Source of the DNA: RGIG1934 sp045122895 | GTDB taxonomy: Bacteria > Bacillota > Clostridia > Lachnospirales > Lachnospiraceae | DNA length: 33,411 nt | NCBI GenBank assembly: GCA_045122895.1 | Contig: JBGVIE010000075.1 | Location: 1-33,411 of the forward strand | Direction of reading: 5' to 3' | Part shown: piece by piece, positions 23,566 to 31,625 of the stretch | Position numbering within the stretch: the first letter of the stretch is position 1 | Layout: the number at the start of each line of letters is the position of its first letter | Position numbers and translations under genes: made by a program | The notes under the pieces: model-generated | What the model saw: the letters and a program-made list of their open reading frames with translations, nothing else | Database searches by the model: none | What the model was told of the DNA's origin: nothing

Positions 23566-24617
23566 TGGAGAAGTTAGATTTAGATTTTTATTATGGGAAA
23601 GAAGCAGAACAGTTTACATTCTACAGATTGCCAAAGGCGCTTATCACTGATGAGCGCTTCAAGGCTATCTCAAACAATTCAAAGCTTCTCTATGGACTGA
23701 TGCTTGACCGTATGTCTTTGTCCAAGAAGAGAGGTTGGCTTGATGATGATAACAAGGTTTACATAAAGTATTCTTTGAATAATATTGAGGAAGATTTGAA
23801 TGTAAGCAGAAAGACTGCAGGAGCATTGCTTAAGGAGTTAGAGGGGATTGGCCTTATAGAAATGATTCAGCAGACGGGAGTTGCTAATGTAATTTATGTG
23901 AAGAATTTTGTGTCGGAGAGACGTGAAAGTGCCGATAATATAAGTGTTTCCGAGGGCCAGTGCAAAAAGGCTACTAGTGAAGAAAAGAAACATGTGGAAG
24001 AACTACACCAGTGTAAAAATGAAACTAGTGTAAATTCTGCACCAGTGGAAAATGGTGACCAGTGTAATATTAGCGCTAGTGGAACTTTCACACAGGTGGA
24101 AAATCTTCGCCAGTGTAATTTTGATACCGAAACCGGGGAAATATTTGCACCGGTACCAGGGGAAAAACTACACCCGAATAATAATAATCAAAATACTGAA
24201 TTGAATAATAATAATCTTATCAGTCAATCATATCAGCAGGTGGATCCGATGGATGAGGCGACTGCATACATGGAGTTAATCAGAGAGAATATTGATTATG
24301 ACATTATGATGTCTAGTCGTAATTGGAGAGATGCAGAGATGTTTGATGAACTTTATCAGATTATCTGTGATGTAGTATGTGTTCCTAGAAAGACTATCAG
24401 AATCGCAGGAGAAGATTATCCATATAGCCTGGTAAAGAGTAAGTTCTTAAAACTCAATGCCAGTCACCTTGAGTATGTAATCAGTTGCATGCAGGGCAAC
24501 ACTACTAAGGTTGCTAATATCAAGGCATACTTAATCACTGCATTGTATAACGCTCCTAATACCATCAATCACTATTATACCGCTGAGGTTAATCACGATA
24601 TGTATGGTGTTGATTAA
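23565..24617 (+). CDS. repA: RepA_N-family replication initiator with DUF6017-like C-terminus
   Basis: A plasmid/ICE replication initiator of 350 aa. Residues about 1-115 form the RepA_N domain (FTFYRLPKALITDERF, SNNSKLLYGLMLDRM, LNVSRKTAGALLKELEGIGLIE), a winged-helix DNA-binding fold. A variable linker rich in Asn and Cys follows (about 120-220). The C-terminal domain, about 225-350, is DUF6017-like (RENIDYDIMM, CVPRKTIRIAGEDYP, VKSKFLKLNASHLEYVI), the usual partner of this N-terminus. I chose GTG 23565 because AAAGGGGGT lies about 10 bases upstream; ATG 23538 lies inside parB. The linker DNA carries ten 17-bp-spaced repeats and an AT-rich block. This fits the known habit of RepA_N plasmids of keeping their origin inside rep. 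Confidence 0.9.
   Translation: MEKLDLDFYYGKEAEQFTFYRLPKALITDERFKAISNNSKLLYGLMLDRMSLSKKRGWLDDDNKVYIKYSLNNIEEDLNVSRKTAGALLKELEGIGLIEMIQQTGVANVIYVKNFVSERRESADNISVSEGQCKKATSEEKKHVEELHQCKNETSVNSAPVENGDQCNISASGTFTQVENLRQCNFDTETGEIFAPVPGEKLHPNNNNQNTELNNNNLISQSYQQVDPMDEATAYMELIRENIDYDIMMSSRNWRDAEMFDELYQIICDVVCVPRKTIRIAGEDYPYSLVKSKFLKLNASHLEYVISCMQGNTTKVANIKAYLITALYNAPNTINHYYTAEVNHDMYGVD
23957..24126 (+). repeat. Iteron array: ten direct repeats at exact 17-bp spacing inside rep (candidate origin)
   Basis: A C-[C/T]-A-G-T-G-[T/G]-A-A core recurs starting at 23957, 23974, 23991, 24008, 24025, 24042, 24059, 24076, 24093 and 24110. Every interval is 17 bases. All ten copies have C at position 1 and GTG at positions 4-6; eight have the full C(C/T)AGTG. 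Because 17 is not a multiple of three, the encoded peptide does not repeat with the same period, so the signal is held at the DNA level. This is the pattern expected of iterons bound by the initiator. Confidence 0.88.
24176..24216 (+). repeat. AT-rich block with a 14-bp direct repeat (candidate unwinding element)
   Basis: GAATAATAATAATC occurs at 24176-24189 and again at 24203-24216, separated by 13 AT-rich bases, starting 50 bases after the last iteron. It encodes an Asn-rich linker of the initiator. Position and composition fit an origin unwinding region; codon repetition alone could also produce it. Confidence 0.55.
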
Positions 24618-24642
24618 ACTTTTGGTCAACTTGGCCAAAAGT
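24618..24642. repeat. 25-bp near-perfect palindrome right after rep
   Basis: ACTTTTGGTCAA (24618-24629), a single central C, then TTGGCCAAAAGT (24631-24642); 11 of 12 positions are symmetric. It begins at the base after the rep stop codon. The one-base centre and lack of a T-run argue against a terminator; an operator, partition site or dimer-binding site is more likely. Confidence 0.6.
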
Positions 24643-24704
24643 GAAAGTGATTGTCAGATCCAAGGAAAATCTGTAAGATAATTACGAGAAAGAAGGTTGA
24701 TAAT

Positions 24705-25121
24705 ATGGCAAAGTACATCGTAGAAGATAGCTATAAGCCATCGTATGAAAAGAATTATAAGATGCCATTCATAAACATAATACCTGCAGTTGTTTGGAGT
24801 ATTCCCTTTCATCAGAAGTTATTCCCTGATGCGAATGGATGGCTGACATTCGGATTATGCGCGGCATTTGTTATTGTATATGTGGCATTGAGTTTTGTTC
24901 CATGGGCGGTTATCATTCCTGGAGTAGCTTCTGTGATTATGTACTCAGCATTGTTCTGGGTGTTTGCAGATTACATAGGAAATCAGATAGTAAGGATAAT
25001 AGTTAAGGTAATAATAGCTGCGATATTTGCGTTTGTGGAAATAGCGATATTTGCAAATGCAACAGTGCCTTGGTTGGAAGGTAGAGAGGCTAATAAGCCA
25101 AGGATTAGAGTGGAAAAATAA
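24705..25121 (+). CDS. Small multi-pass membrane protein of the rep module, unknown function
   Basis: A 138-aa protein I do not recognise. After a charged cytosolic start (KYIVEDSYKPSYEKNYKMP), about four hydrophobic segments follow: FINIIPAVVWSIPF; WLTFGLCAAFVIVYVALSFV; AVIIPGVASVIMYSALFWVFA; and IVRIIVKVIIAAIFAFVEIAIFA. A basic tail ends in KPRIRVEK. I chose ATG 24705, preceded by GAAGG; the frame is open to 24651 but those residues look non-coding. It follows rep and the palindrome and precedes a terminator, so it probably closes the par/rep transcript. A role in element maintenance or conjugation is only a guess. Confidence 0.7.
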   Translation: MAKYIVEDSYKPSYEKNYKMPFINIIPAVVWSIPFHQKLFPDANGWLTFGLCAAFVIVYVALSFVPWAVIIPGVASVIMYSALFWVFADYIGNQIVRIIVKVIIAAIFAFVEIAIFANATVPWLEGREANKPRIRVEK

Positions 25122-25135
25122 TATGGGTAAGTGTG

Positions 25136-25168
25136 AGGCAATCATCAGTTTTTGGTGGTTGCCTTTTT
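25136..25168 (+). terminator. Rho-independent terminator closing the par/rep module
   Basis: AGGCAATCA (25136-25144) pairs with TGGTTGCCT (25156-25164) with one G-U pair, followed by a run of five T. It separates the maintenance genes from the phosphorothioation operon. Confidence 0.85.
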
Positions 25169-25169
25169 C

Positions 25170-25191
25170 TGTGTCCGTTTTTTAGGACACA
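25170..25191. repeat. Inverted repeat in the intergenic region before the defence operon
   Basis: TGTGTCC (25170-25176) and GGACACA (25185-25191) form a perfect 7-bp stem over an 8-base loop. No T-run follows on either strand. The whole 25122-25392 gap holds the preceding terminator, this repeat, a second inverted repeat and a promoter; I see no gene in it. Confidence 0.5.
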
Positions 25192-25287
25192 TAGTCTGAT
25201 AAGATTACAATGAGAAATAATAAGGAAATAATAAGGAAAAGTATGTATTTTAATAACAAAAGTCGATTTTTGCCATACTAAAAACTG

Positions 25288-25305
25288 TCTTTAGAAAACT
25301 AAAGA
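25288..25305. repeat. Operator-like inverted repeat upstream of the defence operon
   Basis: TCTTTAG (25288-25294), AAAA, then CTAAAGA (25299-25305), a perfect 7-bp inverted repeat. It ends 6 bases before the -35 element, a natural place for the XRE regulator encoded next to bind. A further direct repeat, GAGTGACAT (25310-25318) and GAGTGATAT (25329-25337), overlaps the promoter itself. Confidence 0.45.
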
Positions 25306-25311
25306 TATTGA

Positions 25312-25340
25312 GTGACATTTATAAAAAAGAGTGATATAAT
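25312..25340 (+). promoter_or_regulatory. Promoter of the phosphorothioation operon
   Basis: GTGACA (25312-25317), a 17-base spacer and a perfect TATAAT (25335-25340), 53 bases before the ATG of the XRE regulator gene. No other promoter or terminator was seen between the genes that follow, so the operon is probably read from here. Confidence 0.75.
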
Positions 25341-25392
25341 TTTCAATAGATTCATATATTCAATTTTAGGTTGCAAATGAAAGGTAAATATT

Positions 25393-25614
25393 ATGGCAGT
25401 TTCATACAATGGATTATGGAAAATGTTAATCGACAAAAACATGTATAAGAAGGATTTAGCGGCAGAGTTAAATATTAGTTCTGCTACTATGGCAAAAATG
25501 GGAAAAGGTGAGAGCGTATCTATGGATGTAATGGAACGTATATGTGAATACATGGATTGCAACATTGGAGATATCATGAGCTTTGAAAAAGAGAATAAGG
25601 AAGGAAATGAATAA
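25393..25614 (+). CDS. Small XRE (Cro/CI-type) regulator leading the defence operon
   Basis: A 73-aa single-domain helix-turn-helix protein (YozG-like). The HTH is clear: KKDLAAELNISSATMAKMGKG, followed by MDVMERICEYMDCNIGDIM, the usual closing helix of this group. A short acidic tail ends the protein. As the first gene after the promoter, it probably represses its own operon through the nearby repeats at 25288-25337. Such control would keep a costly modification and restriction system balanced while the element is established in a new host. The stop codon overlaps the ATG of the next gene (TAATG). Confidence 0.88.
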   Translation: MAVSYNGLWKMLIDKNMYKKDLAAELNISSATMAKMGKGESVSMDVMERICEYMDCNIGDIMSFEKENKEGNE

Positions 25615-26492
25615 TGGTTATTAATAAACATGGCAGTTTTTATATGAGAAGTGGCTGGGGAACGAAGATTATCGATGCGGTATCTGATTATCCAGAAATC
25701 TTTTCACCTTCCAATGAGCAGACAGCGATTGATCGAATTGGATTGGGAAGAATAATGATAAAAGCCTTGAGATATTGGGCAGGGGCTATGGGATTATGTA
25801 CTGAGGAAAAGGGGAGCACCGGAATTAAGCTATGTCCAACAGAAGAGTTTGAAGCGATTGAGAGATATGATAAATATTTCCAAAAGAATGTCTCTTTGCT
25901 TTTAATGCATAGAAACTTAGCAAAAAATATTGATGACGCTACCGCATGGTATTGGCTGTTTAATGAGTGGAAAGGCGAGACTCTCGATAAGGAAACTTTT
26001 GTGAATTCATTTCATCCATATCTTTCGATTAATGGGATGTCAGTAAAGCAGAATGCGGTAGAAAAAGAATATAACTGTTTGAGAAATACGTACCTTACAG
26101 ATAAGTCGTTTGATTTGCAAACAATAATGGATGAGGATACATATCCGTTTCTTGGACCTTTACACTTGCTACAGCAAGAGGGGAAAAAGATTAAAAAGCG
26201 TCATTTATCAAAAGCTGATATACCGGCAGAATTGTTAATTTATGCAATTGCGAAAGATAACGTGGAAGAAGAATCTATTGCAGGAAAACAAATAAGTATT
26301 GATAGATTAGCAGAGGATAAAGGGCAAGTAGGAAGGTATTTTTCCTTAAGCTATTCGAAAATGATTGAAATCTTACTTGATGCAGAAAACAAAGGATATA
26401 TCAGATTGTATAACAACTTTGGTAATAGGTTCGTAGAATTTTCCGATGTGGATAGCAAAGAATTATTAAATAGACTTTACGAGAGTAGGTAA
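25614..26492 (+). CDS. DUF4007 protein, SspB-like component of DNA phosphorothioation
   Basis: A 292-aa DUF4007 protein. Early residues HGSFYMRSGWGTKIIDAV and FSPSNEQTAIDRIGLGRIMIKALRYW are typical of the family. The middle (ATAWYWLFNEWKGETLDKETFV) and the C-terminal helix-rich part (LSLSYSKMIEILLDAENKGYIRLYNN) follow. To my recollection, SspB of the Vibrio cyclitrophicus Ssp system carries DUF4007 and acts as a nickase that opens the DNA backbone for sulfur insertion. I see no classical nuclease motif by eye, so the activity is inferred from family and context. Its start overlaps the regulator stop, and the ATPase gene follows after 6 bases. Confidence 0.8.
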   Translation: MVINKHGSFYMRSGWGTKIIDAVSDYPEIFSPSNEQTAIDRIGLGRIMIKALRYWAGAMGLCTEEKGSTGIKLCPTEEFEAIERYDKYFQKNVSLLLMHRNLAKNIDDATAWYWLFNEWKGETLDKETFVNSFHPYLSINGMSVKQNAVEKEYNCLRNTYLTDKSFDLQTIMDEDTYPFLGPLHLLQQEGKKIKKRHLSKADIPAELLIYAIAKDNVEEESIAGKQISIDRLAEDKGQVGRYFSLSYSKMIEILLDAENKGYIRLYNNFGNRFVEFSDVDSKELLNRLYESR

Positions 26493-26498
26493 AAATAA

Positions 26499-29400
26499 AT
26501 GAAATATTCGGAATTAGTAACCCGACAAAAAAGATATAAGTATTCGGCGAATATATGTTTTGATTTGAAAAATGATGAGCGATTGGCAGGATTTATTCCT
26601 AATCAGACAACAACAGAAATTTTAGCAGAATATCTATATGGAATTATAGAAAATGTAGATAGTGTACATGCTAGAATTTTATATGGTTCATATGGAACGG
26701 GTAAATCTCATTTGTTAACTGTTCTAGCAGCGATATTAGGACATATAAATACAGACGGCGATAGTTTTGATAAATTTGTTGAAGCGATATCAAGATATAA
26801 TCCTGAATTGGCCGACTTTATTATTAGATATAATAAAGAGAATAAGCCGTATTTAGTTGTGCCTGTGTATTCAGATTTTGATTCTTTTGATCAGTGTATT
26901 TCATATTCACTAAAAAAAGAGTTATCGAATCAAGGATTTGATGTTCATTTTGATAATTATTTTAGCGAGGCACAAAGTCTTATTACAACATGGGAATCAA
27001 GAGAAGATTCGCAAAGTAGATTAATAGAGGTATGTGCTGAAAAAGAAATAGAAATAGAATATGTAAAGAGATTACTTAATGAATTTGATTCTAGAGTTGA
27101 ACCTTTGTTTTCGGATATCTTTAGTGGCATGTCATATGGCGCGTCATTTGTAAGTGGATTTGGTAATTTGCTGGAAAATATTAATAAAGCAAATAAGGCG
27201 ATATCTAAATCTTGTAGAGGAATAGTGTTTATCTTTGATGAGTTTGGTAGATATCTTGAGGATGAAGGTGAAAGCTTAAAGGTTAAATCCATCCAAGATT
27301 TGGCTGAGCAGTGTGATCATGGTGAGTATAACAATCACATAATATTGGTTTCTCATAAGCAATTATCTCTTTATACAGATAAGATGCGTAAAGAGTTAAG
27401 TGATGAGTGGAAGAAGATAGAGGGAAGATTCACATCAACATCAATTAATTCAAAGTATGATCAGTGTTTGTCGTTGATACCAAGTATCATTCCAAAAACT
27501 GATAAGTGGGAAAGCTTTAGCAAACAATATGAAAAAGAATTAAATGAACTGTCTGAAATTGCATGGAGATTTAAAGGCTTTTCTTTACCTGATGAGGCTG
27601 ATGAAGATCCGTTCATTGGTGGTTTTCCATTAAATCCTATTTCATTATTTGCGCTAGACAAATTATCGAAGAAGGTGGCTCAAAATGAGAGAACATTTTT
27701 TACTTATCTTGCAAGTGAGGAATCTAATTCACTTTTCGAGCAACTATCTGAAATGGAAACATCTGAATTTCGTTTTATTGGGCTAGATGATTTATTTGAT
27801 TATTTTGAACCTAATATTATGTCATACAGATCGCCAGAGGTGTCAGCTGCATATAAGAAATATTTAATGGCTAAAAGTAAGATTGGTACATTAGAGAATA
27901 ATGATGTAGAGCATAAGCTTCTAAAGGCAATGACAGTAATTGCGATAATTGGAGATGCAGATACACTATGTGCTGATGAAAGTACACTTACGTATGTGTT
28001 GGATGAAAAGAATGATTTTGTTATCGCTGCAATTGATAGATTAATTGTAAATAAAGTAATTAGGTTAATGCGCCAGTATGGATACTATGATTTTTTGGAA
28101 GGTAGTATCTATGATTTTGATTCAATGATTGAAGAGCACGAGTCCTCAATTTCGGATGATGCAGCAATCAACGAATTAAATGAAGAATTCCGAGATTTTG
28201 TAGTATATCCGCACAGGTATAATCAACGCTTCCATACAAACAGGATTCTAATCCCGATTTTCGTTAAGAAGGAAGATTTAGGCAAGAAAAGTTTTAGGAG
28301 AATCCTACCAGAGTATTATGATGGAATAATTGCTTTTGTTATGGATGATGAATACCAAGAAGAGTATTACCTTTGCGAGAAGATAATGCCAGATCGTTGT
28401 ATTTGTTGTATAAACTGGGATCCTAGTGAGCTACTTTTAGAGGTTAAACACTATATTGCAATAAAGTACTTTTATTCAAAGAAAGATGAATATAAGGAAA
28501 AAGATCCTACAGCTGAAACTGAGCTACTCTTGTATTTGGAGGAACAGAGAACAGTTGTTAATGAATTGGTAACAAGCTGGAGAAATTTTACTTTAGAGAA
28601 AACAGAAGTATGTATTGGAAATTCAATACAACATATGTCATCGGTAATTGAATTATCTGATGCGGCATCCGATATGATGCAGGACGCGTATTCAGAAACA
28701 TTTGTGGTTAATAATGATCTGATTAATAAAAATGTTATTTCAGGGGCAATACGACAGGCTCGTGAAAAGGCTCTTAAATTGATATTGGAGGAAGAAGATT
28801 TTGTTGAAGCATGCAGTAAACTATCTCCCGAACATTCAATTATTAGAGCGGTTCTTTCTAAAAATGGCTTATGTAAAGAATCTGATATATTTGAAGCAGA
28901 TTGGAATGAAAAATCAGATAATTCTGCGGATTTAGTGATTGCTAAGTGGATTAAGAAGTGTATAAAGGCTAAACGACCAATTATCGAATTATATGAGACT
29001 TTGAAAAATCCACCATATGGCTTGAGAGATGGATATATTTCTGTATTGGTTGCAAATGAACTCAAAAAATATGAAAATGTATCATTTTATTTCCATGAAG
29101 TAGAAAAAGACTACTCAGTGGAAACCTTATTGGAGGCTTTTAACAAACCAGAAGAATATACATTGTATATATGCGATTGGGATACCTTGCAGAAGGAATA
29201 TATCGAGAAACTTGAAGATTTATTTAGGGAATATATTAATTCATCTTCGAGAAATAGACTCAAAGAACTTCATAATGCAATAAATAGACATTATACATCT
29301 ATTGCAAAAAGTGCGAGAACAACTGAAAAGTATGTTTCGGCAAAGACAAAGAAATATAGAGAAATAATGGGTATGTCATATAAGGATTATAATGCGTTTT

Positions 29401-30008
29401 TCTTCCAAGTATTATGTGCATTAGGATCTGATTACGACGAAATAATAGCTTCAATTTCAAAAGCTAAATATGAATTGGAAGGTGTGGTTTCAAAGCAAGT
29501 TGATTCAATTAGCTATATTGTTAAATCATCGTTTGGAATGACTACAGACTCATCATGGAGCAACTTAAAAACAGAGTATCTTCCTAGATGGGAAAAGAAG
29601 AAACAGCGCCTGCTTGACTATCAGGTAACAGCTCTCTTTGATGTGATAGCAACAGAAGATAGTGAAAATTCGTATGTGTGGGCAAATAGAATAGCCAACG
29701 CGATTTCTGGTTTTGAAATTGAGTACTGGAATGATGAAAAAGAGACTGAACTTGCAAATTGTTTATTAAGAATACGTAAGCAATTTGATGAGGCTTCAGA
29801 GGTAGTTGAGACTTCCGAAAATGAGATACGTCTTGTTATTGAAGGAAATGGAGGACAAAAGGTGGCTCAGATTGAAAATGGTGAATTATCATCAATGAGT
29901 CAAACAATGTTTAACAAAATGAAGACTACGATTGACAATTTTGGAATGGCGCTTTCGCCTGAAGAAAAAATGCAGGTATTAGCAAAACTATTATCTGAGA
30001 TTATGTAG
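26499..30008 (+). CDS. Large P-loop ATPase, SspC/BrxC-like
   Basis: A 1169-aa protein with a Walker A motif at residues 63-70 (GSYGTGKS) and a Walker B-like IVFIFDEFGR near 242-251, followed by a sensor-like NHIILVSHK. The first 400 residues look like an AAA+/STAND-type ATPase resembling BrxC/PglY of BREX systems. The rest is a long, mostly helical region with no motif I recognise. It matches the place and role of SspC, the ATPase of Ssp phosphorothioation, which is thought to power DNA handling during sulfur insertion. The ribosome binding site before ATG 26499 is weak (AGGT). Coupling to the upstream DUF4007 gene is likely (6-base gap). Base composition is very AT-rich. Confidence 0.8.
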   Translation: MKYSELVTRQKRYKYSANICFDLKNDERLAGFIPNQTTTEILAEYLYGIIENVDSVHARILYGSYGTGKSHLLTVLAAILGHINTDGDSFDKFVEAISRYNPELADFIIRYNKENKPYLVVPVYSDFDSFDQCISYSLKKELSNQGFDVHFDNYFSEAQSLITTWESREDSQSRLIEVCAEKEIEIEYVKRLLNEFDSRVEPLFSDIFSGMSYGASFVSGFGNLLENINKANKAISKSCRGIVFIFDEFGRYLEDEGESLKVKSIQDLAEQCDHGEYNNHIILVSHKQLSLYTDKMRKELSDEWKKIEGRFTSTSINSKYDQCLSLIPSIIPKTDKWESFSKQYEKELNELSEIAWRFKGFSLPDEADEDPFIGGFPLNPISLFALDKLSKKVAQNERTFFTYLASEESNSLFEQLSEMETSEFRFIGLDDLFDYFEPNIMSYRSPEVSAAYKKYLMAKSKIGTLENNDVEHKLLKAMTVIAIIGDADTLCADESTLTYVLDEKNDFVIAAIDRLIVNKVIRLMRQYGYYDFLEGSIYDFDSMIEEHESSISDDAAINELNEEFRDFVVYPHRYNQRFHTNRILIPIFVKKEDLGKKSFRRILPEYYDGIIAFVMDDEYQEEYYLCEKIMPDRCICCINWDPSELLLEVKHYIAIKYFYSKKDEYKEKDPTAETELLLYLEEQRTVVNELVTSWRNFTLEKTEVCIGNSIQHMSSVIELSDAASDMMQDAYSETFVVNNDLINKNVISGAIRQAREKALKLILEEEDFVEACSKLSPEHSIIRAVLSKNGLCKESDIFEADWNEKSDNSADLVIAKWIKKCIKAKRPIIELYETLKNPPYGLRDGYISVLVANELKKYENVSFYFHEVEKDYSVETLLEAFNKPEEYTLYICDWDTLQKEYIEKLEDLFREYINSSSRNRLKELHNAINRHYTSIAKSARTTEKYVSAKTKKYREIMGMSYKDYNAFFFQVLCALGSDYDEIIASISKAKYELEGVVSKQVDSISYIVKSSFGMTTDSSWSNLKTEYLPRWEKKKQRLLDYQVTALFDVIATEDSENSYVWANRIANAISGFEIEYWNDEKETELANCLLRIRKQFDEASEVVETSENEIRLVIEGNGGQKVAQIENGELSSMSQTMFNKMKTTIDNFGMALSPEEKMQVLAKLLSEIM

Positions 30009-30014
30009 GATGGA

Positions 30015-31625
30015 GTGAATATCTTGATTTATTGGTGTAAGAAATGTAATGAGCCAGTTTTTAATAAAGAAATGCATATGTGCTCATGTGACGGAAAGAT
30101 TAAGAAAATATCAGAGGGTTCTATATTCAATCCTGTATTTGCACAGGAGAGAAAATTGCTTGGAAAGATTGCTGGCCAGGACTTTTCTAACACTAAGATG
30201 TGGTATATGGGGGCTAGTCGTTATTTTTATGACGGAGAGCCTCACTTAATACCATATGTGAGTTGGTATAAAGAAAAGAAACATTTAGATGTGGCTGAAG
30301 AACTAAGACAGGATATAACTATTGAAAGAGACTATCACAATTATATGGGGATGGTCTATGCAAATATGACATATCTAAATGGAATTATATATGAAGCTGA
30401 AAAATACGTTGTAGATACATATGAGAAATATAAACCTCGAAATTATCAACCAACAGTTTCGTTCTCAGGTGGAAAAGATTCAACGGTTGTTGGACGTTTA
30501 GTAAGGGATGCACTTCAGGACAATACAGTAATCCATTTTTTCGGAGATACAACCCTTGAGTTCCCTGAAACATATGAATATGTAGGAAAGAAGTTTCGAT
30601 GTGAAAACCCTACAGTTCCGATGATACCAAGTGAAACAGAAAATGACTTTTTTAAATTATGTAAAGTGTTTGGCCCTCCAAGCCAGCATGAGCGTTGGTG
30701 TTGCACTATATTTAAGACAAGTAATTTAAATAAGGAGTTAGATAATCTGCCTGGAAATAGTTTGTCTTTTATTGGTATCAGACATAGTGAATCTGCAGCA
30801 CGAAAAGGTTATGAGAGGACACAAGAGCATTCAAAAATATCAAGCCAAATAAATGCTATGCCTATTATTGAATGGACGGATTATGACGTGTGGTTGTACA
30901 TCTTGTACAAGAATGTACTTATCAATGACTGCTATCAATTAGGTTATAAAAGAGTTGGGTGTTGGTGTTGTCCTAATAATTCAGATTGGTCGATGATGCT
31001 AACTGAGATTTATCATCCTGATCAAATGCAGAAGTGGAAAGATATGGTATATGAATTTGCAGAAAAGACAGGAAAGACCGATTCAGATGCGTATTATGAA
31101 GAGGGAAAATGGAAGATAAGAAGAGGTGCAAGTGGGTTAGAGGTCAGAAATGTCACTATTGCAGATACTGCTTGTAACCTTTCAGACAAAGCTAGAAATA
31201 TCATAAGTAATAAAAAAATACAGAAGGATTTCGTGGAACTCTTAAAACCACTTGGAGATATAAAAACAGTAGAAAAAACGGATGCAAGCTATTTGTCATT
31301 TTATGATTATGATAAGGCTGGAGAATATCGAAAGTGTTTCGAGTTAATAATTACCTATGGAACAAATGTAATTAAGGTTCTCCCAGAAGAAAGAATAGAT
31401 GTGACAAATTTAGTGAATAGAATAAAGTGTCAGCTGAGGAAATATCAGTTTTGTATTCGCTGTTCAGCATGTGATTCAGTTTGTCCACATGGGGCAATAG
31501 ATACGATTCATGGAAAATATACCGTTCATGAGAATAAATGCGTTCATTGTAAGAAGTGTATTGCAAAATTCTACAACGGATGCATAATTTGCGATAAAGT
31601 AGCAGGAAAGAAGGAGTCAAAGTGA
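30015..31625 (+). CDS. PAPS-reductase-family ATP pyrophosphatase with C-terminal 2x[4Fe-4S] domain, SspD/DndC-like
   Basis: A 536-aa enzyme of the adenine-nucleotide alpha-hydrolase fold. The PP-loop SGGKDS at residues 151-156 binds ATP, and FFGDTTLEFPETYEY and ERWCCTIFK follow as in PAPS reductases. In DndC and SspD this domain activates the DNA phosphate for sulfur transfer. Two additions stand out. An N-terminal zinc-ribbon-like CKKC...CSC occupies residues 8-25. A C-terminal ferredoxin-type domain has C480, C483, C486, C490 and C509, C512, C515, C523, enough for two [4Fe-4S] clusters. The start may be GTG 30015 or TTG 30024; GGAG is better spaced for the TTG. The stop overlaps the GTG start of the desulfurase gene. 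Confidence 0.88.
   Translation: MNILIYWCKKCNEPVFNKEMHMCSCDGKIKKISEGSIFNPVFAQERKLLGKIAGQDFSNTKMWYMGASRYFYDGEPHLIPYVSWYKEKKHLDVAEELRQDITIERDYHNYMGMVYANMTYLNGIIYEAEKYVVDTYEKYKPRNYQPTVSFSGGKDSTVVGRLVRDALQDNTVIHFFGDTTLEFPETYEYVGKKFRCENPTVPMIPSETENDFFKLCKVFGPPSQHERWCCTIFKTSNLNKELDNLPGNSLSFIGIRHSESAARKGYERTQEHSKISSQINAMPIIEWTDYDVWLYILYKNVLINDCYQLGYKRVGCWCCPNNSDWSMMLTEIYHPDQMQKWKDMVYEFAEKTGKTDSDAYYEEGKWKIRRGASGLEVRNVTIADTACNLSDKARNIISNKKIQKDFVELLKPLGDIKTVEKTDASYLSFYDYDKAGEYRKCFELIITYGTNVIKVLPEERIDVTNLVNRIKCQLRKYQFCIRCSACDSVCPHGAIDTIHGKYTVHENKCVHCKKCIAKFYNGCIICDKVAGKKESK

Noticed and set aside
23957..24126. 17-bp repeats as a protein tandem repeat or a CRISPR array
   Set aside because: The period is not a multiple of three, so no peptide repeats. 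The conserved core is only 9 bases, with no unique spacers of CRISPR size and no cas genes.
25170..25191. Perfect 7-bp hairpin as a second terminator
   Set aside because: No T-run follows it on either strand; the adjacent 25136-25168 hairpin is the real terminator.
28472..29065. 197-aa minus-strand frame inside the large ATPase gene
   Set aside because: It is fully antisense to a strongly supported coding region, has no ribosome binding site, and its Ser-rich composition is that of a shadow of an AT-rich gene.
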